The translations under genes and the position numbers were made by a program. Below the pieces are notes generated by a model, which did not search any database, was not told the origin of the DNA, and saw nothing but the letters and a program-made list of their open reading frames with translations. Source: Sinorhizobium fredii (GTDB lineage Bacteria > Pseudomonadota > Alphaproteobacteria > Rhizobiales > Rhizobiaceae). From it: 64,000 bases of DNA. The stretch spans positions 144,501 to 208,500 of the forward strand of contig NZ_CP024307.1 of the NCBI RefSeq assembly GCF_002944405.1. The letters are read 5' to 3'. Shown here piece by piece: positions 1 through 10,099 of this stretch (position 1 is its first letter; each line of letters starts with the position of its first letter).

Positions 1-1029
1 GGCGATCCGTCCCTTCGACGAGATCAGCCGCGTCAGCGCCAGGCCGAGCGTCGTCTTGCCCGAACCGGATTCGCCGACGACGCCGAGCGTCTGGCCGGCA
101 CGCAGCGTCAGATCGATGCCGTCCACCGCCTTCACATGATCGACGACACGGCGCAGGAAGCCGGCCTTGATCGGGAACCAGACCTTCACGTCCTTGCCTT
201 CGACGACGATCGGCTTCGATGGGTCGGAAGGCGGCGGCTCGCCCTTCGGCTCGGAGGCGAGCAGATGCCGTGTATAGGCATGCTGCGGATTGGCGAAGAT
301 CTCGGCGGTCGGGCCGGTCTCGACGATCTTGCCCTTGGTCATCACGCAGACCCGGTCTGCGATCTTGCGGACGATGCCGAGGTCATGGGTGATGAACAGC
401 ATGGACATGCCGTGCTGGTCCTTGAGCGACTTCAGGAGTTCGAGGATCTGCGCCTGGACGGTGACGTCGAGCGCGGTGGTCGGCTCGTCGGCGATCAGGA
501 GTTCCGGCCGGTTGGCGAGCGCCATGGCGATCATCACGCGCTGGCGCTGGCCCCCGGAAAGCTGGTGCGGATAGGCGCCGAGCCGCTTTTCTGCCTCGCG
601 GATGCCGACCTGATCGAGGAGCTCCAGCGTTTTCGCTCGCGCCGCGGGCCCCTTCACGTCCTGGTGCAATTCGAGGATTTCGCCGATCTGCTGCTCGATC
701 GTGTGCAGCGGATTGAGCGACGTCATCGGCTCCTGGAAGATCATGGTGATGTCGTTGCCGCGCACATGGCGCAATTCGGCATCGCTCGCCTTCAGGAGAT
801 CCTTGCCGTTGAAGAGGATTTCGCCGCTCGGATGGCTCGCAGCCGGGTAGGGCAGGAGCTTCAGGATCGAATTCGCCGAGACCGACTTGCCCGAGCCGGA
901 TTCGCCGACAAGCGCCACCGTCTCGCCGCGCTTGATGTTGAAGGAGATGTGGTCGACGGCGATGGAGGTGTTGCCGCCCTGGTGGAAGGCGACGGAGAGA
1001 TCGCGCACGGAGAGGAGGGTGTCTGTCAT
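1..1029 (-). CDS. yejF: YejF-like peptide ABC transporter, double ATPase (3' end cut by window edge)
   Basis: ATP-hydrolysing subunit of an oligopeptide/microcin C-type ABC importer, acting on the inner face of the cytoplasmic membrane. The visible 343 residues hold one complete ATPase domain: Walker A GESGSGKS at about 42-49, signature LSGGQRQR at 157-164 and a Walker B ending in ADEP near 180. After a linker a second domain begins, with its own Walker A GESGSGKT near 319-326. That two-ATPase architecture is typical of YejF, whose full length is about 540 residues, so roughly a third lies beyond base 1. The ATG at 1029 lies 11 bases downstream of the yejE stop. The order yejA-yejB-yejE-yejF supports the assignment. 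The transported substrate is inferred from the family. Confidence 0.93.
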   Translation of the reverse strand, partial: MTDTLLSVRDLSVAFHQGGNTSIAVDHISFNIKRGETVALVGESGSGKSVSANSILKLLPYPAASHPSGEILFNGKDLLKASDAELRHVRGNDITMIFQEPMTSLNPLHTIEQQIGEILELHQDVKGPAARAKTLELLDQVGIREAEKRLGAYPHQLSGGQRQRVMIAMALANRPELLIADEPTTALDVTVQAQILELLKSLKDQHGMSMLFITHDLGIVRKIADRVCVMTKGKIVETGPTAEIFANPQHAYTRHLLASEPKGEPPPSDPSKPIVVEGKDVKVWFPIKAGFLRRVVDHVKAVDGIDLTLRAGQTLGVVGESGSGKTTLGLALTRLISSKGRIA

Positions 1030-1040
1030 CGTCGTGGCGC

Positions 1041-2174
1041 TCACCGGAATGTCTTCCTCGGGTCGAAGGCGTCGCGCGTTGCCTCGCCGACGAAGATCAA
1101 GAGCGACAGCATGACCGACATGGCGCAGAAGGCGGTAAGCCCGAGCCAGGGTGCCTGCAGGTTCGATTTCCCCTGGGCGATCATCTCGCCGAGCGAGGGC
1201 GAGCCGGGCGGCATGCCGAAACCCAGGAAGTCGAGCGAGGTGAGCGTTGTGATCGAGCCCGACAGGATGAAGGGCAGGAAGGTCAGCGTCGCCACCATCG
1301 CGTTCGGCAAGAGGTGCCGGTACATGATCGTGCCGTTGCCGACGCCGAGCGCGCGGGCCGCATTGACGTATTCGAAATTGCGGGCGCGCAGGAATTCGGC
1401 CCGCACCACGCCGACAAAGCCGACCCAGGAAAAGAGCAGCATGATGCCGAGCAGGATGAAGAAGCCCGGCGGCAGGATGGCGGCGATGATCAGCAGGATG
1501 TAGAGCACCGGCATCGACGACCAGATTTCGATGAAGCGCTGCAATAAAAGGTCCGTCCAGCCGCCGAAATAGCCCTGCACTGCCCCGGCCGAAACGCCGA
1601 TCACCGCCGAGGCGAGAGTGAGCGCCAGGCCGAACAGCACCGAGATGCGGAAACCGTAGATCATGCGCGCCATGACGTCGCGCGCCTGATCGTCCGTACC
1701 CAGCCAGTTCAAATTGCCGAGTATGCAGCCGCGATCCGCCGACCCTTGCGGATAGGCCGAGCAGCGCTCCTCCTCGCTCATCAGCCAGAAGGGCGCAGTC
1801 GGCGCCGAATGCGGAATATTGGAGTTGACGGTCTGATAGGAATAGCGGATCGGCGGCCAGATCATCCAGCCATTCGCCTCGATCTCGTCGCGGATGAAAT
1901 CGGAGCGGAAGTCGGTCTCGGCCAGGAAGCCGCCGAATTTCTCTTCCGGGTAATCCACCAGCACCGGAAACAGGATCTCGCCCTTGTAGGAAGCAACGAT
2001 CGGCTTGTCGTTGGCGATGAACTCGGCGCAGAGGCTGAGGCCGAAAAGCACGAGAAAGATCCAGAGCGACCAGTAGCCGCGCCGGTTTGCCTTGAAATTC
2101 TGCCAGCGGCGCCGGCCGATCGGCGTCAGCCAGCCCTTTTCCGGCGCTTGTGAATAGGTCGCGACGGTGCTCAT
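1041..2174 (-). CDS. yejE: YejE-like peptide ABC transporter permease
   Basis: Inner-membrane permease of the peptide importer, 377 residues. An N-terminal membrane segment at about 33-52 is followed by a large periplasmic stretch. A C-terminal DppC-type permease domain from about 190 carries the cytoplasmic EAA-like loop (RALGVGNG, then HLLPNA) that docks on the ATPase. The N-terminal periplasmic insertion distinguishes YejE from plain DppC proteins. The start at 2174 gives [10 protein letters not shown], and its ATG shares one base with the yejB stop (TGATG), indicating translational coupling. The same frame stays open further upstream, but that stretch lies antisense-free inside yejB and is not used. 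Confidence 0.93.
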   Translation of the reverse strand: MSTVATYSQAPEKGWLTPIGRRRWQNFKANRRGYWSLWIFLVLFGLSLCAEFIANDKPIVASYKGEILFPVLVDYPEEKFGGFLAETDFRSDFIRDEIEANGWMIWPPIRYSYQTVNSNIPHSAPTAPFWLMSEEERCSAYPQGSADRGCILGNLNWLGTDDQARDVMARMIYGFRISVLFGLALTLASAVIGVSAGAVQGYFGGWTDLLLQRFIEIWSSMPVLYILLIIAAILPPGFFILLGIMLLFSWVGFVGVVRAEFLRARNFEYVNAARALGVGNGTIMYRHLLPNAMVATLTFLPFILSGSITTLTSLDFLGFGMPPGSPSLGEMIAQGKSNLQAPWLGLTAFCAMSVMLSLLIFVGEATRDAFDPRKTFR

Positions 2175-3256
2175 CAGACGTCCCTCCGCTCGAAGTCGAT
2201 GCGTGGGTCGACCCAGGTGTAGATCAGGTCGGAGATGAGGCTGACGATGAGACCCATCAGCGAGAAGATGTAGAGGGTGGCGAAGACGATCGGATAGTCG
2301 CGCTTGACGACGGCGTCGTAGCCGAGGCGGCCGAGCCCATCGAGGGAGAAGATGTATTCGATCAACAGCGAGCCGGTGAAGAAGGCGGAGATGAAGGCGC
2401 CAGGGAAGCCCGCGATGATGATCAGCATCGCATTGCGGAAAACGTGGCCGTAGAGCACCTTGCGCTCGCTGAGCCCCTTGGCGCGTGCCGTCGTCACATA
2501 TTGCTTCTTGATCTCGTCGATGAAGGAATTTTTCGTCAGCAGCGTCGTCGTCGCGAAGGCCGAAAGCAGCAGCGTGATCAGCGGCAGCGTCATGTGCCAG
2601 AAGTAATCGAGGATCTTCTGGTACCAGGGAAGCTCGTGGAAATTGTCCGAGACGAGGCCGCGCAGGGGGAACCAGTCGAAGAAGGAGCCGCCGGCGAAAA
2701 TCACGATCAGCAGGATGGCGAAGAGGAAGCTCGGCACCGCGTAACCGATGACGATTATGCCGGAGGTCCAGACGTCGAAGGTCGAACCGTCGGAGACCGC
2801 CTTCCGGATGCCGAGGGGAATCGAGATGGCGTAGGAGAAGATCAGGATCCAGACGCCGAGCGAGATCGACACCGGCATTTTCTCGATGATGAGGTCGACG
2901 ACCGAGGTGTTGCGGAAGAAGCTCTCGCCGAAATCGAAGCGGGCATAGTTCCACATCATGCCGAGAAAGCGCTCGAGCGGCGGCTTGTCGAAGCCGAACT
3001 GCTTCTCGAGCTTGGCGATGAATTCCGGATCGAGCCCCTGCGCGCCGCGATAGCGCCCGCCCTCGTCGCCGCCTCCCTGCAGGAGATCGCCGCCGCTGCC
3101 GGAAAGCCGATCGGAGCCGGCTGCATTGGTGAGGTCCGAAATCACCTGCTCCACCGGGCCGCCCGGCGCGAACTGCACGACGGCAAAGGAGATCGCCATG
3201 ATGCCGATGATCGTCGGGATCATCAGGAGCAGCCGGCGCAGGATATAGGCACCCAT
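2174..3256 (-). CDS. yejB: YejB-like peptide ABC transporter permease
   Basis: Inner-membrane permease of the peptide importer, 360 residues, DppB type. The N-terminus ([19 protein letters not shown]) is the typical first membrane helix of this family. A periplasmic segment with a Gly-rich patch near residues 46-70 follows, then five more hydrophobic segments. The EAA loop is visible as [18 protein letters not shown] near 240-257. It pairs with YejE to form the channel. The start at 3256 lies 183 bases downstream of the yejA stop, a longer gap than elsewhere in the operon. I see no convincing promoter or terminator in that gap. Confidence 0.93.
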   Translation of the reverse strand: MGAYILRRLLLMIPTIIGIMAISFAVVQFAPGGPVEQVISDLTNAAGSDRLSGSGGDLLQGGGDEGGRYRGAQGLDPEFIAKLEKQFGFDKPPLERFLGMMWNYARFDFGESFFRNTSVVDLIIEKMPVSISLGVWILIFSYAISIPLGIRKAVSDGSTFDVWTSGIIVIGYAVPSFLFAILLIVIFAGGSFFDWFPLRGLVSDNFHELPWYQKILDYFWHMTLPLITLLLSAFATTTLLTKNSFIDEIKKQYVTTARAKGLSERKVLYGHVFRNAMLIIIAGFPGAFISAFFTGSLLIEYIFSLDGLGRLGYDAVVKRDYPIVFATLYIFSLMGLIVSLISDLIYTWVDPRIDFERRDV

Positions 3257-3439
3257 CAGGCGAACCTCTGGATCGACGTATGGGCGGAGGCCCGCACCCG
3301 CGAAGCATCGGCATGCCGTCTATGGTGTCTCAACCCTTGCGTCTCCTTGCGGCTGTCAAGTCCGGATCGTGCCTGTGGGCTTGTTTCAATGATTCGTTTT
3401 TTGCATTTGGAATCGAGACGCCATCGAAGTGCAAGGACT

Positions 3440-5299
3440 TCATTTGGCAGCGGCGTTTTTCGACCACCAGGCATCCGGGAAGCCTGTCCCGTAGTACGGA
3501 AGCTCCTTGGGACGGGCGAGATGGTTCCAATAGGCAACGCGCACCGACTTCGAGTAGAACAGCGGCACGACGTAGTGATGGGCAAGAAGAACGCGGTCGA
3601 GTGCCCGTGTCGTTGCAACCAGTTCCTCGCGGTTCGGAGCGAAGATGATTTTCCGTATGAGTTCGTCGATGGCCGGATCGGCAATGCCGGCATAGTTCCG
3701 TGATCCCGGCTGGTCGACCGAGGCCGAGCCCCAGTAGTCGATCTGTTCGTTGCCGGGCACCAATGTTTGCGCCCAGATGCCATAGATCATGTCGTAGTCG
3801 AAGCTTCTGATGCGATTGGTGTATTGCGAGTCGTCGACGGTCCGTATGCGAGCATCGATGCCGATCTTCTTCACGCTGTTGACGAACGGCGTGACCGTGC
3901 GCTCAAAAGACGGATTGGACAGAAGGAGTTCGAAGCTGAAGGGCTCGCCGGTCTTGGCGTTCACCAATCGGTTGCCCTTGAGCGTGTAACCTGCGTCCTT
4001 GAACAGTTCGAGAGCCTTGCGCAAGTTCTCGCGCACCTTCTGCGGGTCGCCATTTACGGGGTTCTTATAGGGCGTGGTAAAGACGGCGGCAGGAACCTTG
4101 TCCTTCAGTTCCTCAAGGATTTCCTTCTCGCGGCCTTCGGGAAGGTTGGAGGAGGCAAGCTCGGTGCCCCAGAAATAGCTGTCGACGCGCTGGAAGGCGT
4201 TATGGGCGAGGCTGCGGTTCAGATCCTCGAAGTCGAAGGCGTAATTCAGCGCCTCGCGCACCCGCTGATCCCTGAATTTTTCGCGGCGCATGTTCGGCAC
4301 GAAGGCCTGCATAATTCCGGTCGCGCGCAGGGGGTTCTCTATCTCCGCGCGGATCACGCGCCCGTCTTTCATGGCCGGAAAGTCATAGGCCGTCGCCCAA
4401 TGGCTTGCGCTGTTGTCCTGGTAGAAATCGATGTTGCCCGCGCGAAAGGCTTCGAACTGCACGTTCCTGTCGCTGAAGTAGGCATAGGTGATCGCGCCGA
4501 AATTGTACTGACCGACATTGACGTTGAGGGTCTTGGCCCAATAGTCGTCCCGCAATTCGAAACGGATCGAGCCGCCCGGCTGGAACGAAGCGATCTTGTA
4601 GGGTCCGGAGCCCATGACCGGTTCCAGCGTTGTGCGGCTGATGTCGCGCTTGTTGCCCTTGGCGTCCTGCCCTTCCCACCAGTGCTTCGGCACGATCGGG
4701 AACTGGCCGAGAATGTTCGGCAGTTCCTTGTTGTTCTTCTCGTCGAAGCGGAAGGTAATATCGCGCTCGCCCGTTTTTTCCGCTGAAACCACGTGGCGGT
4801 AATAGTTGGTCAAAAGTGGATTGTGCTCCTTCACCATGTCGAAGGAAAAGACGACATCCTCCGGCGTCACTGGCTTTCCATCGGCCCACTTGGCCTCCGC
4901 GCGCAGACGAAATGTGGCTGAGGAAATATCGTCGGGATAGGAGACTCCCTCGGCTAGCAATCCGTAGGATGTGGTGATCTCATCCTCGGCGGATTTCAGG
5001 AGCGTTTCAAAGACGTGGGATGCTACGCCGGTCGCCGCTTCGCCCTTGGCGAGGATGGGATTGAACGTGTCGAACGTGCCGTTTTCCGAGAGACGCAGCT
5101 CTCCGCCCTTTGGTGCATCCGGATTGACATAGTCGAAGTGCGGGAAGCCTGCCTTGTACTTGGGCTCATCGATCGACGACGTGCCATGGCGCCAGACGGG
5201 CTGTTCTTCGGCCCGCGACGCAGGAGAGAGGAGAAGAAGCGCTGCTGTGAAAAGCGTGGCAGGAAGGCCAAGTTTCAAGGTCCTGCGGGAGTTTGGCAT
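3440..5299 (-). CDS. yejA: YejA-like extracellular peptide-binding protein
   Basis: Periplasmic solute-binding protein (SBP family 5) that delivers peptides to YejBEF, 619 residues. A Sec signal peptide is visible: basic MPNSRRTLK, a hydrophobic core, and a likely cleavage site after SRA at about residue 30. The mature part carries family-5 features such as an N-terminal GxL-R-x-S-E type strand (GGELRLSENGTFDTFNP) and a C-terminal YYGTGFPDAWW. The length fits YejA (about 600) rather than OppA or DppA (about 540). An AGAGG-type ribosome site lies about 10 bases before the ATG at 5299. First gene of the operon, divergent from mepA across a 203-base promoter region. Confidence 0.93.
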   Translation of the reverse strand: MPNSRRTLKLGLPATLFTAALLLLSPASRAEEQPVWRHGTSSIDEPKYKAGFPHFDYVNPDAPKGGELRLSENGTFDTFNPILAKGEAATGVASHVFETLLKSAEDEITTSYGLLAEGVSYPDDISSATFRLRAEAKWADGKPVTPEDVVFSFDMVKEHNPLLTNYYRHVVSAEKTGERDITFRFDEKNNKELPNILGQFPIVPKHWWEGQDAKGNKRDISRTTLEPVMGSGPYKIASFQPGGSIRFELRDDYWAKTLNVNVGQYNFGAITYAYFSDRNVQFEAFRAGNIDFYQDNSASHWATAYDFPAMKDGRVIRAEIENPLRATGIMQAFVPNMRREKFRDQRVREALNYAFDFEDLNRSLAHNAFQRVDSYFWGTELASSNLPEGREKEILEELKDKVPAAVFTTPYKNPVNGDPQKVRENLRKALELFKDAGYTLKGNRLVNAKTGEPFSFELLLSNPSFERTVTPFVNSVKKIGIDARIRTVDDSQYTNRIRSFDYDMIYGIWAQTLVPGNEQIDYWGSASVDQPGSRNYAGIADPAIDELIRKIIFAPNREELVATTRALDRVLLAHHYVVPLFYSKSVRVAYWNHLARPKELPYYGTGFPDAWWSKNAAAK

Positions 5300-5502
5300 C
5301 TAGCCGGTACCTCTTATATTTCAATCTTCTTTTTTGAGAGAATAGGCCAAATCTGGGCAATTGACAGGACTTGCCCAAAATCAGGCGAAATTTTTCAGTC
5401 ACATCCGGGTGAGTCGCAAGGCTGATGCAACCGCGGCGAATCAGGATAGTATCGGCGGGATCGAGCCCGCCTGTTGCGCGTCGCTGCCGATGGGGGAATG
5501 GA

Positions 5503-6570
5503 ATGGGATTTGACACGCGTGCCGCGCTTCGACGCTGCGGCTCCGCACTGCTGGCGCTGATGACGAGCACGGGTCTTCTCGCGACCGATGCCGCCTCCGC
5601 CGACGGCACGCCTGCCAAGGAGCTCTTCGGTGCCAGGGCCTTGCCGACCGCGGCGGCGCCGACGTCCTACGGCTTCTATTCCAAGGGCTGCCTTGCCGGC
5701 GGCATCGCCATTCCGACCGACGGCCCCACATGGCAGGCCATGCGCCTGTCGCGCAACCGGCGCTGGGGGCACCCCGAGATGATCGCTCTGATCGAGCGCT
5801 TCTCCAACGACGCGGCCGAAAAAATCGGCTGGCCAGGGCTGCTGCTCGGCGACATCTCGCAGCCGCGCGGCGGCCCGATGCTGTCCGGCCATGCCTCGCA
5901 CCAGATCGGCCTCGACGCCGACATCTGGCTGACGCCGATGCCGCAGAAGACGCTCAGCTATGAGGAGCGCGAATCGATTTCCGCGACCTCGATGCTCGAC
6001 AAGAGCAAGTTCCTGACGATCGACCGCTCCGTCTGGACGCCGTCCCATGCGCGGCTGATCATGCTGGCGGCGAGCTACCCCGAAGTCGAGCGCGTCTTCG
6101 TCAATCCGGCGATCAAGAAGAAACTCTGCGACACCTGGCGCGGCGATCGCGCAGCACTCGGCAAGGTGCGACCGATCTACGGCCACGACTACCATTTCCA
6201 TATCCGCATCAAATGCCCGGCCGGCTCGCAAGGCTGCAAGGACCAGGCCGCAGTGCCCGCCGGCGACGGCTGCGACAAGTCGCTCGCCTGGTGGTTTACC
6301 GAGGCACCCTGGGCGAAGCCGAAGAAAAAACCCGGCGAGAAGCCGCCGAAGCCGAGGTTTGCGACGCTTGCCGACCTGCCGAAGGCCTGCGCGCTGGTGC
6401 TGAACGGCCCGGCTCCAGCCTCCGAGCAGCAGGCGACCTTCGGAACGGCCTACCATGCTCCGGCCGCCATTCCCGCCGCCGCGACGAGCATCGAAGCCGT
6501 CATTGGGGCCGCGGCCGAGACGCCGTTTGCCGAGATCCCCGTGCCGCTGCCGCGTCCGGCGCTGCAATAA
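5503..6570 (+). CDS. mepA: Penicillin-insensitive murein endopeptidase (M74)
   Basis: Periplasmic zinc endopeptidase that cuts peptide cross-links in peptidoglycan, 355 residues (E. coli MepA is about 274). A signal peptide (RRCGSALLALMTSTGLLA) leads the protein. The zinc-site motifs are both present: HQIGLDAD (H-x-x-G-x(3)-D) after SGHAS, and the HDYHFHIRI stretch. The extra length is a C-terminal tail rich in Lys/Pro, then Ala/Pro, after about residue 280; its role is unknown. I chose ATG 5503 because a GGGGA-rich ribosome site immediately precedes it. The frame is open 26 codons further upstream but without such a site. Conserved Cys residues in the core agree with a periplasmic, disulfide-bonded protein. 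Confidence 0.92.
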   Translation: MGFDTRAALRRCGSALLALMTSTGLLATDAASADGTPAKELFGARALPTAAAPTSYGFYSKGCLAGGIAIPTDGPTWQAMRLSRNRRWGHPEMIALIERFSNDAAEKIGWPGLLLGDISQPRGGPMLSGHASHQIGLDADIWLTPMPQKTLSYEERESISATSMLDKSKFLTIDRSVWTPSHARLIMLAASYPEVERVFVNPAIKKKLCDTWRGDRAALGKVRPIYGHDYHFHIRIKCPAGSQGCKDQAAVPAGDGCDKSLAWWFTEAPWAKPKKKPGEKPPKPRFATLADLPKACALVLNGPAPASEQQATFGTAYHAPAAIPAAATSIEAVIGAAAETPFAEIPVPLPRPALQ

Positions 6571-6702
6571 GGAAACATGCAGCAGTGTCTTTGCAATTTC
6601 ACGGCACTCCTGTATAGCCGTTCAAATCGATTTAAATCGGGATCGAAGTGGGATTGCGCCGTGCTCTCCACTCTGGCCCCGTGAGCTTGCCGAGGACGCC
6701 GC

Positions 6703-7083
6703 ATGGCCGATCGCAGATGTCTCGCCCTGATCGCCCACGATCAGAAGAAGGATGATCTCGCCGCATTCGCCAAGGCGCACGAGGCCACGCTTTCTAGTTG
6801 GAAGATCGTCGCCACCGGCACGACCGGCGGCCGCGTTCTCGACGCCTGCCCCGGCCTCGACGTGACGCGGCTGAAAAGCGGGCCGCTCGGCGGCGACCAG
6901 CAGATCGGTGCCTTGATCGCGACCGGCGACATCGACTGCCTGATCTTCTTCGTCGACCCGCTGACCGCCATGCCGCACGACGTCGACGTCAAAGCGCTGA
7001 TGCGTCTAGCCATCGTCTACGACATTCCGATGGCGCTCAACCGGGCGACCGCCGAGCAGTTGATCGACTTCAGGCGCAACTGA
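6703..7083 (+). CDS. mgsA: Methylglyoxal synthase
   Basis: Cytosolic enzyme converting dihydroxyacetone phosphate to methylglyoxal and phosphate, a bypass of lower glycolysis. At 126 residues it is shorter than E. coli MgsA (152) but carries all landmark motifs: AHD at 11-13, the phosphate loop TGTTGGRV at 38-45, [11 protein letters not shown] at 60-70 with the catalytic Asp at 65, and [15 protein letters not shown] with Asp85 and His92. A GAGGA ribosome site lies 6 bases before ATG 6703. The last codons and the stop lie inside a perfect 27-base tandem duplication. Upstream of glk, so a glycolytic grouping is plausible. Confidence 0.95.
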   Translation: MADRRCLALIAHDQKKDDLAAFAKAHEATLSSWKIVATGTTGGRVLDACPGLDVTRLKSGPLGGDQQIGALIATGDIDCLIFFVDPLTAMPHDVDVKALMRLAIVYDIPMALNRATAEQLIDFRRN

Positions 7084-7123
7084 TACATCTTCGGAATCAG
7101 GCGCAACTGATACATCTTCGGAA
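7070..7123. repeat. Perfect tandem duplication of 27 bp across the mgsA stop
   Basis: Bases 7070-7096 and 7097-7123 are identical. Each copy begins TCAGGCGCAACTGATACATC and ends TTCGGAA. The first copy encodes the last MgsA residues (FRRN) and the TGA stop. Because the unit is 27 bases, the second copy repeats the same codons and stop in the same frame, without changing MgsA. It lies 31 bases before the glk start. Confidence 0.97.
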
Positions 7124-7153
7124 ATTGTACGCGCGAGCCGGGACGAATCTGCC

Positions 7154-8173
7154 ATGCTGACTGCGAATGACCAGAGCTTCTCCTTTCCGATCTTGATCGG
7201 TGATATCGGTGGCACGAACGCCCGCTTCGCACTGCTCGCCGACCCGTTCGCCGAGCCGCTGCAGCTGCCGCCGATCAAGACGGGAGACTTCGAGACGATT
7301 GAGGAGGCGCTCAAGAAGAGCATTCTCGATCATGTCTCCGAAAGACCCCGTTCGGCGATCCTTGCCGTGGCGGGGCCGATCAAGAGCGACGAGATCCCGC
7401 TGACCAATGCCGGCTGGGTGATCCGGCCGAAGGACATGCTGGCGAAGCTCGGGCTGCAGGACGTGCTGGTCATCAACGACTTCGAGGCGCAGGCGCTCGC
7501 GATCGCCGCTCCGGCCGAAGAGGATGTCGTGCAGATCGGCGGCGGCAGCGCCCGGCCGCGGAGTTCCCGCGCGGTGCTCGGCCCCGGCACTGGCCTCGGC
7601 GTCGCCGGTCTCGTTTTCGCCCAGGACACCTGGATCCCCGTACCGGGCGAAGGCGGGCATGTGGATATCGGTCCGCGCAGCGAGCGCGATTTCCGCATAT
7701 GGCCGTTCCTCGAGCCGATCGGAGGCCGCATGGCGGGGGAGCAGATCCTTTGCGGACGCGGCATCATGAATCTCTACCGCGCCGTCTGCGCGGCCGATGG
7801 CCTGGAGCCGTCGCTCAAGGATCAGGCGGAAGTGACGACCAGCGCGCTTTCCGGGCAGGATCCGGCGGCGGTCGAGACGGTGTCGCTGTTCTGCACCTAT
7901 CTCGGCCGCGTCGCCGGCGACATGGCGCTGGTCTTCATGGCGCGCGGCGGCGTCTATCTCGCCGGCGGCATTTCGCAGAAGATCTTGCCGGCGCTGATGA
8001 AGCCGGAATTCCGCGCCGCCTTCGAGAATAAGGCACCGCATTCGGCGCTGATGCAAACAATACCGACCTTTGCGGTCGTCCATCCGATGGCGGCGCTTTC
8101 CGGGCTTGCCGCCTTCGCACGCGCGTCAAGAGACTTCGGTGTTGCAATGGAGGGACGGCGCTGGCGAAGCTGA
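7154..8173 (+). CDS. glk: Glucokinase
   Basis: Cytosolic kinase transferring phosphate from ATP to glucose to give glucose-6-phosphate, 339 residues, the usual length for bacterial Glk. The N-terminal phosphate-binding motif [14 protein letters not shown] sits at about 14-27. Glk-type signatures follow: [11 protein letters not shown] near 109, [11 protein letters not shown] near 144, and a zinc-independent GEGGHVD sugar-binding motif near 168. It lacks the CxCGxxGC motif of ROK kinases, so it belongs to the Glk family proper. The GDIGGTN motif confirms the frame. It lies 70 bases after mgsA and may be co-transcribed with it. Confidence 0.95.
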   Translation: MLTANDQSFSFPILIGDIGGTNARFALLADPFAEPLQLPPIKTGDFETIEEALKKSILDHVSERPRSAILAVAGPIKSDEIPLTNAGWVIRPKDMLAKLGLQDVLVINDFEAQALAIAAPAEEDVVQIGGGSARPRSSRAVLGPGTGLGVAGLVFAQDTWIPVPGEGGHVDIGPRSERDFRIWPFLEPIGGRMAGEQILCGRGIMNLYRAVCAADGLEPSLKDQAEVTTSALSGQDPAAVETVSLFCTYLGRVAGDMALVFMARGGVYLAGGISQKILPALMKPEFRAAFENKAPHSALMQTIPTFAVVHPMAALSGLAAFARASRDFGVAMEGRRWRS

Positions 8174-8305
8174 GCGGCGGACCGATGCAAGGACTCGCCA
8201 AAGCAGCTTCAAACCACTATAGACCCCCGACACGTGGCGCCGACGTGCCACAGCAGGCCAGGGAAAACGGGCTTCTTGAACGCCACGAACAGAAAACAGC
8301 GCGCG

Positions 8306-10081
8306 ATGGATTCCGAGACGATCACCGGAATTCTGCGGCGCGTCATCGCTGAGAACGGTTGCGACCACATCCGGGGCTATGCCTTCGCCATTTCCTGCCT
8401 GATCGTCGTCGCGGCAACGACCGGTTTCACCGCCTGGATCATGGAAACGGTTGTCAACGAGGCCTTCGCCAACAGGCGGGCGGATATCGTCCTGGTGATC
8501 TGCGCGGCCATTTTCGCCGCCTTCGTCCTGCGCGGCCTGGCGACCTACGGTCAAGCCGTCGCGCTGTCGAAGATCGGCAACAACATCGTGGCGCGCTATC
8601 AGCGCCGGCTTTACTCCCACATCATGGCGCTCAGCGTCGGCTATTTTCACGAGCATCGCTCGGCGCAGCTTGCGGCGAAGATCAGCCAGAACGTCAGTGG
8701 CATACGTGACGTGCTCAACATGACGGTCACGTCGATCGCCCGGGACTTCCTGACTCTGATCGGCCTGATCGGCGTCATGTTCAGCAAGGACTGGCTGCTG
8801 TCGCTGATCGTCTTCTTCGTCGCGCCGCCGCTGTTTCTCGGCCTGCGCTACATATCCAGACGTCTGCGTCTGGCGACACGCGAGGCCATCGAGGTCAACA
8901 GCCGGGTTCTCGGGGCGATGCAGGAAACGATCCAGGGCATCACCATCATCAAGGCCTTCACGATGGAGAACGAGCTCCGCCGCAAGGTCGAGACGATCAT
9001 CGATCGGGCCGAGAACCGCGCCAACCGCATCGCACGCCTGAGCGAACGCACGGCGCCGATGACCGAAACCTTCGCGGGCCTCGCCATCTCCAGCGTGCTT
9101 GCCTATGCCGCCTTCCGGACGATCTACGGCAACGTGCCCCCGGGTGCTTTCTTCGCCTTCGTCACGGCGCTCTTGATGGCCTATGATCCGGCCCGCCGCC
9201 TCGCGCGGCTGCAGGTGTCGATGGAGCGCGCCGCCGTAAATGCCCGCATGATCTACGAGATCCTCGACACGATACCGCATCAGCGCGATCGCCCCGATGC
9301 GACCGAGCTCAAGCTCGGTGGGGCGACCGTCGAACTGCGCGATGTCCGCTTTTCCTATGCCAATGGCGACGAGATCCTTAAGGGTGTGAGCTTCCGCGCC
9401 GAGGGCGGTAAGACGACGGCGCTCGTCGGACCCTCCGGTGCCGGCAAGTCGACCATCATCAGCCTCATTCCGCGCTTCTACGATCCGCAGTCGGGCGAGA
9501 TCCTGATCGACGGCCAGAACATCGCCGGCGTTACCAAGCAGTCGCTGCGCAACGGCCTCGCCTATGTCTCGCAGCAGCCGTATCTTTTCGAAGGCTCGAT
9601 CCGCGACAATATCCGTTACGGCCGTCCCGATGCCACGGATCAGGAAGTCGAGGAGGCCGCACGGCTTGCCTATGCGCACGATTTCATTCTGGCGCAGCCG
9701 CAGGGCTACGACACGCCGGTCGGCGAGCATGGCGTGACGCTCTCCGGCGGCCAGCGGCAGCGCCTGTCGATCGCCCGGGCGCTGGTGCGCAACGCGCCCA
9801 TCCTGCTTCTCGACGAGGCCACCTCGGCGCTCGACACCGAATCCGAGGCCGCCGTGCAGAAGGCGCTCGATCAGGCGATGAGCGGGCGTACCGTGATCGT
9901 CATCGCCCACCGGCTCTCGACCGTCGTCAATGCCGACAAGATCGTCGTGATGAAGGACGGCAAGGTCGTCGAGGAGGGATCGCATGAGGAGCTTGCGCGG
10001 CGGCCGGACGGTCTCTACGCTCGCCTCCACAACCTCCAGGGCAACGGCGCGGACCTGCCTGACGAAGCGAAAATCCTGTAG
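8306..10081 (+). CDS. ABC transporter, fused membrane and ATPase domains (MsbA-like exporter)
   Basis: Half-transporter of the exporter type, 591 residues, expected to work as a homodimer in the inner membrane. The membrane domain covers about residues 20-310 with six hydrophobic segments. The ATPase domain follows, with Walker A GPSGAGKST near 375, signature LSGGQRQR near 479, Walker B LLLDEATSALD near 501 and the switch histidine in IAHRLST. ATG 8306 (MDSETITG) is chosen over an open upstream extension of 24 codons, which has Pro/Lys/Arg-rich content unlike the family. The substrate cannot be told from sequence: lipid, drug or glycan are all possible for this subfamily. It precedes dapB by 18 bases. 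Confidence 0.9.
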   Translation: MDSETITGILRRVIAENGCDHIRGYAFAISCLIVVAATTGFTAWIMETVVNEAFANRRADIVLVICAAIFAAFVLRGLATYGQAVALSKIGNNIVARYQRRLYSHIMALSVGYFHEHRSAQLAAKISQNVSGIRDVLNMTVTSIARDFLTLIGLIGVMFSKDWLLSLIVFFVAPPLFLGLRYISRRLRLATREAIEVNSRVLGAMQETIQGITIIKAFTMENELRRKVETIIDRAENRANRIARLSERTAPMTETFAGLAISSVLAYAAFRTIYGNVPPGAFFAFVTALLMAYDPARRLARLQVSMERAAVNARMIYEILDTIPHQRDRPDATELKLGGATVELRDVRFSYANGDEILKGVSFRAEGGKTTALVGPSGAGKSTIISLIPRFYDPQSGEILIDGQNIAGVTKQSLRNGLAYVSQQPYLFEGSIRDNIRYGRPDATDQEVEEAARLAYAHDFILAQPQGYDTPVGEHGVTLSGGQRQRLSIARALVRNAPILLLDEATSALDTESEAAVQKALDQAMSGRTVIVIAHRLSTVVNADKIVVMKDGKVVEEGSHEELARRPDGLYARLHNLQGNGADLPDEAKIL

Positions 10082-10099
10082 ATACGAGGAAATCTGGCG

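Noticed and set aside
136..1503. 455-codon plus-strand frame opposite yejF/yejE
   Set aside because: No domains, and it spans two genes with clear ABC-transporter motifs on the other strand.
3257..3439. 183-base gap between yejA and yejB examined for a separate promoter or small gene
   Set aside because: A TTGACA is present on the minus strand but no matching -10 element follows at proper spacing, and no credible small ORF was seen.
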